From the NCBI GenBank assembly GCA_025058985.1, contig JANXEB010000002.1:1-13887 (forward strand): a DNA stretch of 13,887 bases. The letters are read 5' to 3'. The notes under the pieces are model-generated. The model worked only from the letters and a program-made list of their open reading frames with translations. It was not told where the DNA came from and did no database searches. The translations under genes were made by a program, and so were the position numbers. Numbering within the stretch: the first letter of the stretch is position 1; each line of letters starts with the position of its first letter. This DNA comes from Candidatus Aenigmatarchaeota archaeon. GTDB lineage: Archaea > Aenigmatarchaeota > Aenigmatarchaeia > CG10238-14 > SpSt-28. This document shows, piece by piece, positions 1-5,708 of this stretch.

Positions 1-368
1 GTTTTTCTATTACCTAGCAACTCCGTAAATTTAGTCGGTAGATCTGGTCCAATAAACATACTTATTATTAAAATACCTGTTACGAAAACAAACATTATGG
101 AAAGGCTTTGCATTATAAATAACGAAAGATATCTTTCGAAATCTGTTATCCCTAATAAAACTGGCGAAGCCCATACTAATAATGCCGCACTCACTGATAT
201 TATCGCATTGACCGCCACATTTCTTTCTGGATCACCAAATAGTTGACTTTTTCTTAAAAGACCATAAAATATAGCTGCGGTTATCATATAAGGTAAAATG
301 AATTTAAAAAAACCTAAACTTTCTAAAGTTTTTATAGCGATTTCTACTGGAGTAGTTTGTAAAATCAT
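1..368 (-). CDS. Multi-pass membrane protein, paralog 4 of a tandem array (3' end missing)
   Basis: The gene starts at 368, and its ATG overlaps the TGA of the upstream gene (ATGA). The reading frame stays open for 122 codons to the left edge, so the C-terminus is outside the window. I do not recognise a named family. The visible part has an amphipathic N-terminus, a helix at about residues 21-37 and the loop LLRKSQLFGD at 37-46. A second helix follows at about 53-72 with an N-A-I motif at its start and a proline at its end, and a third at about 82-106. Helix, basic loop, [F/L]G[E/D/K] and helix match the next two upstream genes closely and the third loosely, so the four are probable paralogs. 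It is likely co-transcribed and translationally coupled to them. A membrane location is clear; the function is unknown. Confidence 0.8.
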   Translation of the reverse strand, partial: MILQTTPVEIAIKTLESLGFFKFILPYMITAAIFYGLLRKSQLFGDPERNVAVNAIISVSAALLVWASPVLLGITDFERYLSLFIMQSLSIMFVFVTGILIISMFIGPDLPTKFTELLGNRK

Positions 369-910
369 TCTCCTCTAACTACGGCAGTCCCCAGTAAAAT
401 AAAAACTAAAAAAATAAATAAGGCTGCCAAAAAAATTGAAATTTGTTGTGGCAGTTGAGGACCTCTAACTCCTCCTACTACACCTCCATTGATTAAAGGT
501 AACGTAAATATGTTAATTAGATTACTTGTTAATAACAAGACGAAAGCTAAAGCGAGCATGACCCATATTTGCGTTCTTCTCGTAAATAGCTTTTCTATCG
601 TTTCCCAAAGATTAGGGTAGAAAAAACTTGCCAAAAGGAGTGAAAAAATTAAAACGACTAAAAACAAAGAAAGTTGTGCAAAATATAAAGAAAAATTGAA
701 AACATAATTAATTCCAGCTAAATACGGAAAGAGAAATATAAAAAATGAAACAGTCAGTGCAACTATACCGTTTATAAAAACAGATTCCCCAAGAATTTTT
801 GTTCTTTTTAACAAAGAATATGTTACTGCGGAAAAAAATGTCCAAAGTAAAAAATTAAAAAATCCTTTCTCTAAAAGAAAATTCATCGCATTCGCAAATA
901 CATCCCCCAT
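365..910 (-). CDS. Multi-pass membrane protein, paralog 3 of a tandem array
   Basis: This is a 181-residue hydrophobic protein of unrecognised function. Predicted helices lie at about residues 16-35, 45-65, 75-97, 114-136 and 157-177. The loop after the first helix is LLKRTKILGE (33-42), followed by an N-G-I motif and a helix ending in FP, the signature shared with the flanking genes. A glycine-rich loop (NGGVVGGVRG, 141-150) precedes the last helix and has no counterpart in the neighbours. A short basic segment (TRRT, 110-113) lies between helices 3 and 4. The ATG at 910 sits 9 bp after the stop of the upstream gene, and the TGA overlaps the next start by 4 bp. A subunit of a hetero-oligomeric membrane complex is plausible but not shown. 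Confidence 0.8.
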   Translation of the reverse strand: MGDVFANAMNFLLEKGFFNFLLWTFFSAVTYSLLKRTKILGESVFINGIVALTVSFFIFLFPYLAGINYVFNFSLYFAQLSLFLVVLIFSLLLASFFYPNLWETIEKLFTRRTQIWVMLALAFVLLLTSNLINIFTLPLINGGVVGGVRGPQLPQQISIFLAALFIFLVFILLGTAVVRGE

Positions 911-919
911 AATCTATTT

Positions 920-1399
920 TTAGACCAAAGATTTATATATTAAAAATAATATAATTAAAAAAATGAAAAGCAAGAAATATGGAATGTAGTTCGGCCCGAA
1001 ATAGTTTTCTATTAAGATAGCGTTTGTATTTATAATCGGAAGGAATAAATTTGTTACCGATGCGAAAACTAAAGCTATTACGAAGCCGAGAAAAAATGAA
1101 CCTACTCCTGGCTTACCTGTTTTTAAGGAGGATATCATCATAGTGGAAAAGACAAAAAATATAAGGAAAACTATCACTACAAAACTCTTTGAGTAGATAT
1201 TCGCAAAAACTTCCGCCCAAGGTATTTTTAAAGGATTATAAAAAACAATTAGAAAAGAAATCGATAAAGAAAGTATTATACCTATTCTATTTGCTATTTC
1301 GCCCTCACCAAAAACTTTAGACCTCCTTAGTAAAGCGTAAAAAGTAAAAAAAACTATAATGAACGGGATGAAATAATTCAAGTACAAAAATAAATCCAT
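920..1399 (-). CDS. Multi-pass membrane protein, paralog 2 of a tandem array
   Basis: This is a 159-residue protein that is almost entirely membrane-embedded. Helices are expected at about residues 8-24, 38-54, 72-91, 99-120 and 139-157. The diagnostic loop is ALLRRSKVFGEGE (22-34), followed by an N-R-I motif and a helix ending in YNP, as in the neighbours. It lacks a cleavable signal peptide and any soluble domain. Its start lies 22 bp inside the upstream gene, so its translation probably depends on ribosomes finishing that gene. No catalytic motif is visible. The shared pattern and the co-transcribed order argue that it works together with the three flanking paralogs. The specific function is unknown. 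Confidence 0.8.
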   Translation of the reverse strand: MDLFLYLNYFIPFIIVFFTFYALLRRSKVFGEGEIANRIGIILSLSISFLIVFYNPLKIPWAEVFANIYSKSFVVIVFLIFFVFSTMMISSLKTGKPGVGSFFLGFVIALVFASVTNLFLPIINTNAILIENYFGPNYIPYFLLFIFLIILFLIYKSLV

Positions 1400-1947
1400 T
1401 CTTCAATCTGCGGAGAAAAATAATTCCAAATGTAACCAAACATACCAATAATTATTATAAGAAATATTAGTGCTGGAAATATTAGACTACCTGTTCTAAA
1501 AACTGCGAGACCTACCAAAAAGGCGGATAATATTAGAGCTATTCCAGCCCAAAATAAGACTTGTTTAAGAGAAGTAGACATTGGTTGATAATGTAATAGA
1601 GCAATTGATAAAGCAAGACTAATCAACATAGAAATTTTTTTAGCAGTAGTTGGTATTTCTGTTACTTTTCTTTCTGTTATCGGACCGGCGCTTATTTCTC
1701 CTTTACCAAAGGTTTGTGAAAGCACGAAATAAAAAACGAAGAAGAACAACGAAATGAAAAAAATAAACGGAACTAGTTTTATAGCTCCGATACACCTTAC
1801 ACAATCCGGAGATATTTCTAAACTACAGGTAACGGGTAATTGACCGAAAATTAAAGACAGAATAGATAAAGCCCATTCTTCCGAAGTATATTGAGCAAGT
1901 GTGAATGGTAAAAGGACTAAAAATGCTATTATTTTTATTCTAAACAT
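1378..1947 (-). CDS. Secretory-signal membrane protein with external Cys cluster, divergent first member of the tandem array
   Basis: This is a 189-residue protein and the first gene of the minus-strand array. Residues 1-18 look like a cleavable signal peptide (basic start, hydrophobic core, LA before Q19). The next stretch should be external and carries Cys41, Cys49 and Cys52 (the last two as CVRC), which could bind metal or form disulfides. Membrane helices follow at about 57-77, 105-120, 128-149 and 154-174. The loop SQTFGKGE (77-84) and a following helix ending in QP match the array signature, but a polar insertion of about 20 residues (85-104) separates them. Cys188 lies at the extreme C-terminus. 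A central AT-rich TATA-like element 26 bp upstream predicts a leaderless mRNA. The function is unknown. It is the most divergent of the four, so its paralogy is less certain. Confidence 0.8.
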   Translation of the reverse strand: MFRIKIIAFLVLLPFTLAQYTSEEWALSILSLIFGQLPVTCSLEISPDCVRCIGAIKLVPFIFFISLFFFVFYFVLSQTFGKGEISAGPITERKVTEIPTTAKKISMLISLALSIALLHYQPMSTSLKQVLFWAGIALILSAFLVGLAVFRTGSLIFPALIFLIIIIGMFGYIWNYFSPQIEEWIYFCT

Positions 1948-1964
1948 AATTTTTGTTATGTAGT

Positions 1965-1977
1965 AAAAAATATATTG
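1965..1977. promoter_or_regulatory. Probable shared TATA element for divergent genes at 1947 (minus) and 2000 (plus)
   Basis: The 52 bp between the two start codons contain the perfect palindrome AATATATT (1969-1976), preceded by an A-run. Its centre (1972.5) is 25.5 bp from the minus start and 27.5 bp from the plus start. Archaeal TATA boxes are usually centred about 26-27 bp upstream of the transcription start, so both transcripts would begin at or next to their ATG and lack a leader. A second AT-rich stretch (1979-1986) is too close to 2000 to serve the plus gene. The assignment rests on position and composition only. Confidence 0.5.
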
Positions 1978-1999
1978 TTTTATATAACACCTTTAATTT

Positions 2000-2722
2000 A
2001 TGATAAAAATTGGTTGTTGTGGTTTTCCCGTGAATAAGAAAAAATATTTCGAAAATCTTTTACTAGTCGAGTTACAATCAATTTTTTATAACATACCTAC
2101 TAAAATAGAAACTGTTGAAAAATGGAGAAAAGAAGCTCCAAAAAAATTTGAGTTTAGTTTAAAGGCATCTCAGGTTATTACCCATGAAATTTCTAGCTCA
2201 ACGTATAAAAGAATGAAAAATAAGTTTGGAAATACGAAAAACTATGGTCATTTTAAAAATACTAGAGAAGTTTTTGAAGCATGGGAAAAAACTAAGAAAG
2301 TTGCAAAAATTTTAAAATCAAAAATAGTGGTTTTTCAATGTCCACCGTCTTTTAAAGAAAGTAGCAAAAATATAGAAAACATAAAGAATTTTTTTAACTC
2401 CATTGAAAGCAAAAACTTTACATTTGCCGTAGAACTGAGAAGTGAATGGAAAGAAAAAACTGTTGAAAAAATTTGCTCTGAATTAAATCTAGTACACTGC
2501 ATAGATCCTTTCAAACAAAAACCCGTTTATGGAAATTTAAATTATTTCAGGTTACATGGAAAAAATGGCTATAATTTAAAGTACAATTACATTGAAAGTG
2601 ATTTAAAAGAATTGCTAAATTTTTGTGACAAGGGTGAAAATTATGTTTTGTTCAACAACTTAAACATGTTCTCAAATGCTTTGCATTTCAAATCTTTATT
2701 AAAAAATGAAAAAAGAAGTTAA
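2000..2722 (+). CDS. DUF72 (YecE-like) family protein, TIM-barrel fold
   Basis: This 240-residue protein is recognisable as DUF72 by several family signatures. These are GCCGFP near the N-terminus (5-10), VELQSIFYNIP (23-33), KWRKEAPKKFEFSLKA (41-56) followed by a TH pair, an ELRSEW segment (145-150), YFRLHG then GY (182-191), and a C-terminal LFNNLNMFSNA (217-227). The family adopts a TIM-barrel-like fold; its biochemical role is not established, although nucleic-acid-related and Fe-S-associated roles have been suggested. The length is typical. Translation starts at the first Met, about 27 bp from the central TATA-like element. The last 24 bp overlap the 3' end of the convergent downstream gene. 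The family assignment is firm; the function is not. Confidence 0.9.
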   Translation: MIKIGCCGFPVNKKKYFENLLLVELQSIFYNIPTKIETVEKWRKEAPKKFEFSLKASQVITHEISSSTYKRMKNKFGNTKNYGHFKNTREVFEAWEKTKKVAKILKSKIVVFQCPPSFKESSKNIENIKNFFNSIESKNFTFAVELRSEWKEKTVEKICSELNLVHCIDPFKQKPVYGNLNYFRLHGKNGYNLKYNYIESDLKELLNFCDKGENYVLFNNLNMFSNALHFKSLLKNEKRS

Positions 2723-3406
2723 TTGTCTTATCTCAAATCTAGGCCTTAGTTTTATTCCATTATTTCCATTAGAAACGCTCAAACTACTTTTATTGGCGTT
2801 TATTGTTACAGAATATTTACTATTACCATTCAGAAATCTTATTTTTGGTTTTATAGTTATGCTTGTTAAATAACTATAGAATTTTTTCAAATAACTCGAA
2901 ATTAAATTGTTTCTTTCTAAGTGCCTTCCAACATAAACTTTTCTGAATAAACCCTCCACATTACTAAAAACCAATTGTCTAACTTCTGTCGAATGTTTGT
3001 TAATGATTTCAATTAGTTTATCTGGACTTATTTTTATTTGTGTTATTTCACAGTTTAAACACTTAGCTATGTTTGCCGCTATTTCTTCTGTTTTTTTATC
3101 TAATCCTCTGTATATTTCTAAGGTTTTCCTTGCTACATCTATGAAGCAGTATGTTTTTCTTAGTATTTTAAAATGTCCATTGTTTTTAAAAACAGATACT
3201 ATTTCGTCTAAAACATCCTCATCAATAACCTTTTTTAAACTATCTTCTATGCTTTCTACATAGTAATATTGGATAAAAACTTCATTACTACTGAATTTAC
3301 TTTCTCTAGCCTTTATAAAATCTTCTCCAAACCTTTTGTTATTGATTTTCTCTACTATTTCACTAGTAGTGTATTCTATATTAAATGAATATATTACTAC
3401 TTTCAT
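2699..3406 (-). CDS. Hypothetical protein, 235 residues
   Basis: I do not recognise this protein. It is soluble, with no signal peptide or membrane helices. The N-terminal 50 residues read as beta/alpha (MKVVIYSFNI start). Residues 51-75 look helical. Residues 78-103 contain RKTYCFIDVARKTLEIYRGLD-like beta-turn-helix text, and Cys116 and Cys119 form a CLNC pair. Residues 143-165 are basic (including LFRKVYVGRH). The last 50 residues are beta-rich with repeated Asn/Ser (NGNSKYSV, SVSNGNNG). The C-terminal 24 bp are shared with the end of the convergent DUF72 gene. The start at 3406 lies about 27 bp from a TATA-like sequence embedded in a palindrome, consistent with a leaderless transcript. The intact frame of 235 codons in ordinary local codon usage supports a real gene. 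Confidence 0.75.
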   Translation of the reverse strand: MKVVIYSFNIEYTTSEIVEKINNKRFGEDFIKARESKFSSNEVFIQYYYVESIEDSLKKVIDEDVLDEIVSVFKNNGHFKILRKTYCFIDVARKTLEIYRGLDKKTEEIAANIAKCLNCEITQIKISPDKLIEIINKHSTEVRQLVFSNVEGLFRKVYVGRHLERNNLISSYLKKFYSYLTSITIKPKIRFLNGNSKYSVTINANKSSLSVSNGNNGIKLRPRFEIRQLTSFFIF

Positions 3407-3411
3407 ACTAA

Positions 3412-3447
3412 TACATATTTATTAATATGTACTTAAATATTTAAGTA
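3412..3447. promoter_or_regulatory. Two abutting inverted repeats at the promoter of the 3406 gene (possible operator)
   Basis: Just upstream of the 235-residue gene are two palindromes. The first, at 3412-3431, has 8 bp arms TACATATT / AATATGTA around TATT. The second, at 3430-3447, is a perfect 18 bp palindrome, TACTTAAATATTTAAGTA. The second covers the place where a TATA box should lie for a leaderless transcript from 3406 (centre near 3433). A regulator bound there would block TBP/TFB. The neighbouring TrmB-family regulator is the obvious candidate. In such AT-rich DNA short palindromes also arise by chance, so confidence is moderate to low. Confidence 0.35.
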
Positions 3448-3503
3448 TATTAAGTTGCATTTAAATAACTATTTAGTTTTTATCAAAAATTTTATAATAA
3501 TGT

Positions 3504-3527
3504 AGAAGTTTTATAAAAAACACTAAA
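3504..3527 (-). terminator. T-rich transcription stop after the TrmB-family gene
   Basis: Read on the minus strand, the bases after the TAG stop at 3528 contain a run of six T (complement of 3515-3520), followed by more AT-rich sequence without a GC-rich hairpin. Archaeal RNA polymerase terminates at U-rich tracts in the transcript, and this is the best candidate in the 121 bp gap. The call is tentative because T-runs are frequent in this genome. Confidence 0.35.
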
Positions 3528-4325
3528 CTATTTTTTAGACTCGAATATAGTTTTTGCTAAAGGTTTAAAGACATTTTCAACAACATAACCACTCCTTGCC
3601 CATATAGCTAGTTGTTGTGAATCTTCAACTTTTTTATCAGTTATCGGTAGTAAAACTTCCTTATCATCCATAATGAAACAATTTCCCTTTAAACCCATGC
3701 TTTCTGCGCTAGCTACGTAAACTGTTCCTACATCCCCCATCATAGAAAGCTTTTCTTTTGCTTTTTCTGAAACCAATGCCGCTATTCTAACATCTACCCC
3801 CCTCTCCTTAGCATCTAGCAAATAAGATTTTAAGTCAATCAAATCATCGAGGTTTTCTTCTGTAGTAACTATTGTTAGATTATTCCTGGCTTCTTTTATC
3901 ATTTTTATGGTGTGATTTAGAATATTTCCTCTTCCAGTAAGTGTGCCTGTTATTTCTTCTATTTCTACATGTTTTCTCGCAGTTTTATAAAGATTTTTGA
4001 GATATTTCATGTATTCACTTTTTTTAAAAACATCTATTTTTTCTATTTTTTCGTTAGCCTTTTCCAAAATTGTCTTTTTAAGTCTTTCTAATCCTTCTTC
4101 AGGATCAAGAGCAATAAACTTTACTGGTCTTCCAGGTTGTATCATAGCTAATCCTTTTCTAACAAGAGATTCTAAAATATCATAACTCCTACTTCTAGGT
4201 ACTCCTGATAAAGATGATAAAACTCCTGCCGTACCGACTCCCGTAGAAAGTAGAGCCATCCATATTTTTCTTTCGTAAAGATTTAGTCCAAACCCTCTTA
4301 ATATATCCATAAGTTCTTTACTCAT
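3528..4325 (-). CDS. TrmB-family transcriptional regulator (winged HTH plus PLD-like C-terminal domain)
   Basis: This 265-residue protein has an N-terminal winged helix-turn-helix at about residues 1-75. The recognition region is GVPRSRSYDILESLVRKG (41-58), and a wing leads into PVKFIALDPEEGL, a typical TrmB beginning. A charged helical linker, probably a dimerising coiled coil, spans about 76-115. The C-terminal half (about 120-262) resembles the phospholipase-D-like sensor domain of archaeal TrmB proteins, with helix-strand units such as EARNNLTIVTTEE and RGVDVRIAALV. It lacks an HxK motif, so it should be a sensor rather than an enzyme. TrmB proteins usually respond to sugars; the ligand here cannot be told. 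It is divergent from the PIN-Rpo7 operon and shares its short promoter, so it may influence that operon. Both flanks support the start at 4325. Confidence 0.88.
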   Translation of the reverse strand: MSKELMDILRGFGLNLYERKIWMALLSTGVGTAGVLSSLSGVPRSRSYDILESLVRKGLAMIQPGRPVKFIALDPEEGLERLKKTILEKANEKIEKIDVFKKSEYMKYLKNLYKTARKHVEIEEITGTLTGRGNILNHTIKMIKEARNNLTIVTTEENLDDLIDLKSYLLDAKERGVDVRIAALVSEKAKEKLSMMGDVGTVYVASAESMGLKGNCFIMDDKEVLLPITDKKVEDSQQLAIWARSGYVVENVFKPLAKTIFESKK

Positions 4326-4345
4326 AATTATATTACCACCGGAAA

Positions 4346-4360
4346 GTATTTATATTTTAC
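4346..4360. promoter_or_regulatory. Shared TATA box for divergent TrmB gene (minus) and PIN-rpo7 operon (plus)
   Basis: The 54 bp spacer holds GTATTTATATTTTAC, readable as a TATA box on both strands (TTTATATT on plus, AAATATAAATA on minus). The central TATA (4351-4354) is 27.5 bp from both the plus start (4380) and the minus start (4325). This exact symmetry matches the normal archaeal TATA-to-start-site distance on both sides and predicts two leaderless transcripts. On the plus side the purine-rich GGAAAG (4341-4346) sits where a BRE would be. Confidence 0.6.
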
Positions 4361-4379
4361 TATTTTTTATCAATATTTT

Positions 4380-4721
4380 ATGAAAACAGTTATATTAGAT
4401 ACGTCTTTTTTACTCGCCTGTCTGAAATTCAAAATCGATATAAAAGAAGGGCTAGAAAATTTGCTTGGTAGTTTCGAAATATTGATCCCCGACAAAATAA
4501 TGGATGAAATTGAAAAAAAAGAAATAAAAAATTTTTTGGAGAGTCTAAACTATAGAGTTGTTGAAATTGACGCAAAAAACGCTGACGAAAGCATAAAAAA
4601 GTTAGCATTGAATAAAAATTACTTTGTCGCTACCGTAGATAAAAAATTGAAAAGCTATTTAAAAAGAAAAAAGATAAAAACACTTTATATAAGAAATTTT
4701 AGCAAAATATGTTTAGAATAG
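4380..4721 (+). CDS. PIN-domain RNase-like protein (Fcf1/VapC9-like) of the archaeal rpo7 operon
   Basis: This is a 113-residue single PIN domain. The order of conserved acidic residues fits the family: Asp7 in ILDTSFLL, Glu43 in the MDEIEKK helix, Asp69 in NADESI and Asp87 in ATVDKKLK. These would bind Mg2+/Mn2+ for RNA cleavage. Many archaea keep a PIN protein of this type just upstream of rpo7 and spt4. It is related to eukaryotic Fcf1/Utp23, which act in 18S rRNA processing, so a ribosome-biogenesis role is more likely than a toxin role. No antitoxin gene is adjacent, which supports this. The stop overlaps the rpo7 start by 13 bp, so the two are co-transcribed. The leaderless start is placed by the TATA box 27 bp upstream. 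Confidence 0.85.
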   Translation: MKTVILDTSFLLACLKFKIDIKEGLENLLGSFEILIPDKIMDEIEKKEIKNFLESLNYRVVEIDAKNADESIKKLALNKNYFVATVDKKLKSYLKRKKIKTLYIRNFSKICLE

Positions 4722-5263
4722 TAAGTGTAGAAGAGAACGTTAAAGTACATCCATCAAAGTTCGGAAAAAACATCAAAAAAGCTATCGAAGAATCTATAAA
4801 TGAAAGTATTGTTGATAAAATCGATAAAAAATTTGGAGTTATATTGAGTTTGATAAAAATTAATGAAATTGGCGAAGGTAAAATTTATCCAGCCGATCCC
4901 CATATTTACTACAGAGTTATTTTTGATGTTTTGACATATAAACCAGAAATAAATGAAATCGCCTATGGAGAAGTAATAGACAATGTTAGGTTTGGTTCAT
5001 TTATAAGAATTGTTTGTTTTGATTCGTTAGTACATATTTCGCAATCGATGGATGACTTTGTCTCTTTCAACGAAAAAACTAAAACTTTCGACGGAAAAGA
5101 AACAAAAAGAAAACTTAAGATTGGTGATTTAGTTAGGGCTAGAATAATTTCCGTTTCATATGAAGAAAACAATTTAAAAATAGGTTGCACTATGAGACAA
5201 CCTTTCTTGGGAACATTGGAATGGATAAAAGAAGATAGAAAAAAACATGCTAAGAAGTCTTAA
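4709..5263 (+). CDS. rpo7: DNA-directed RNA polymerase subunit Rpo7 (RpoE1, Rpb7 homolog)
   Basis: Rpo7 pairs with Rpo4 to form the stalk of archaeal RNA polymerase, which helps open promoters, bind nascent RNA and aid termination. This 184-residue protein is of normal length. Residues 1-80 form the tip/RNP-like domain with the conserved start MFRIVSVEENVKVHPSKFG. Residues 85-160 form an S1-type OB domain (YGEVIDNVRFGSFIRI, SLVHISQ, KIGDLVRARII). The archaeal C-terminal signature TMRQPFLGTLEWIKED (161-176) is present. The gene begins inside the PIN gene and its end overlaps the start of spt4 by 17 bp. No Rpo4 gene is in the window. Confidence 0.95.
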   Translation: MFRIVSVEENVKVHPSKFGKNIKKAIEESINESIVDKIDKKFGVILSLIKINEIGEGKIYPADPHIYYRVIFDVLTYKPEINEIAYGEVIDNVRFGSFIRIVCFDSLVHISQSMDDFVSFNEKTKTFDGKETKRKLKIGDLVRARIISVSYEENNLKIGCTMRQPFLGTLEWIKEDRKKHAKKS

Positions 5264-5435
5264 AGCTTGTAGAAATTGTAGAACATTAACAGATGAAAAA
5301 AAATGTCCTAACTGTAACTCAAGTTCTTTATCCTCAATGTGGAAAGGTGTTGCTATAATAATAAGTGTAGAAAGCGAAATGGCAAAAAAACTCAACATAC
5401 AAAAACCAGGAATCTATGCTGTTTATATAGAATGA
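5247..5435 (+). CDS. spt4: Transcription elongation factor Spt4 (RpoE2)
   Basis: Spt4 is a small zinc protein that binds the NGN domain of Spt5. The complex sits on the RNA polymerase clamp and makes elongation processive. The 62-residue product has four zinc ligands, Cys8, Cys11, Cys20 and Cys23 (ACRNC and CPNC), followed by the conserved core SSMWKGVAIII and the C-terminal PGIYAVYIE. The length is typical of archaeal Spt4. It overlaps rpo7 by 17 bp, the usual archaeal pairing, and its TGA is followed immediately by the ATG of the next gene. Spt5 is not in the window. Confidence 0.93.
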   Translation: MLRSLKACRNCRTLTDEKKCPNCNSSSLSSMWKGVAIIISVESEMAKKLNIQKPGIYAVYIE

Positions 5436-5708
5436 ATGGAGAAGTATTTTTTTGCTAAAAACGAGGATGAAATAAAAAATCTTAATGGAAACAAAATTGT
5501 TTTGATTTCGAAAGTTAATAAAAAATCTAATAATGGTTTTGTTATAGAAAATGGTGTGGAAGTTATTTATGATAAAAACGTTGAAGAGAATTCGTTTGTT
5601 AGAATTTATGGTAAAGTTATTGATAATAAAATACATGCTGAAGTTGTTCAGATAGTAAACAATATATTTAAAGATATTTGTATCTTATATTATGAAGCTA
5701 GTTCTTAA
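5436..5708 (+). CDS. Small probable OB-fold protein between spt4 and pcn
   Basis: This is a 90-residue protein of no family I can name. Its middle reads as a string of short beta strands separated by turns: NKIVLISKV (19-27), GFVIENGVEVIYDK (34-47), SFVRIYGKVIDNKIHAEVVQIV (53-74). The order strand, strand-turn-strand, then 'VRIYGKV...I.AEVVQI' is how tRNA-anticodon/RPA-type OB folds read, so a nucleic-acid or protein-binding OB domain is a reasonable inference. In many archaea the slot after spt4 holds a DUF359 gene, and this is clearly not that. It abuts the spt4 stop and overlaps the PCNA start by 17 bp, so it is made with both. Single-stranded DNA binding, RNA binding or a clamp/polymerase accessory role are all possible. 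Confidence 0.7.
   Translation: MEKYFFAKNEDEIKNLNGNKIVLISKVNKKSNNGFVIENGVEVIYDKNVEENSFVRIYGKVIDNKIHAEVVQIVNNIFKDICILYYEASS

Noticed and set aside
123..138. Perfect 16-bp palindrome CGAAAGATATCTTTCG inside the first membrane gene.
   Set aside because: It lies within conserved-looking coding sequence, and about one such palindrome is expected by chance in 14 kb of this composition.
365..380. GGAG sequence directly before the start at 368 as a Shine-Dalgarno site.
   Set aside because: It is part of the last codons of the upstream gene and only 1 nt from the ATG, too close for normal anti-SD pairing.
1979..1986. TTATATAA-like stretch as the TATA box of the DUF72 gene.
   Set aside because: It is only about 18 bp from the ATG, so transcription would begin inside the coding sequence; the element at 1969-1976 has the right distance.
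2997..3263. 88-codon plus-strand open frame opposite the 235-residue gene.
   Set aside because: It is a shadow of the minus-strand gene, without a promoter or plausible protein features.
4380..4721. PIN protein as a VapC toxin of a toxin-antitoxin pair.
   Set aside because: No small antitoxin gene precedes it, it starts its own operon, and its place before rpo7 matches the conserved archaeal Fcf1-like position.
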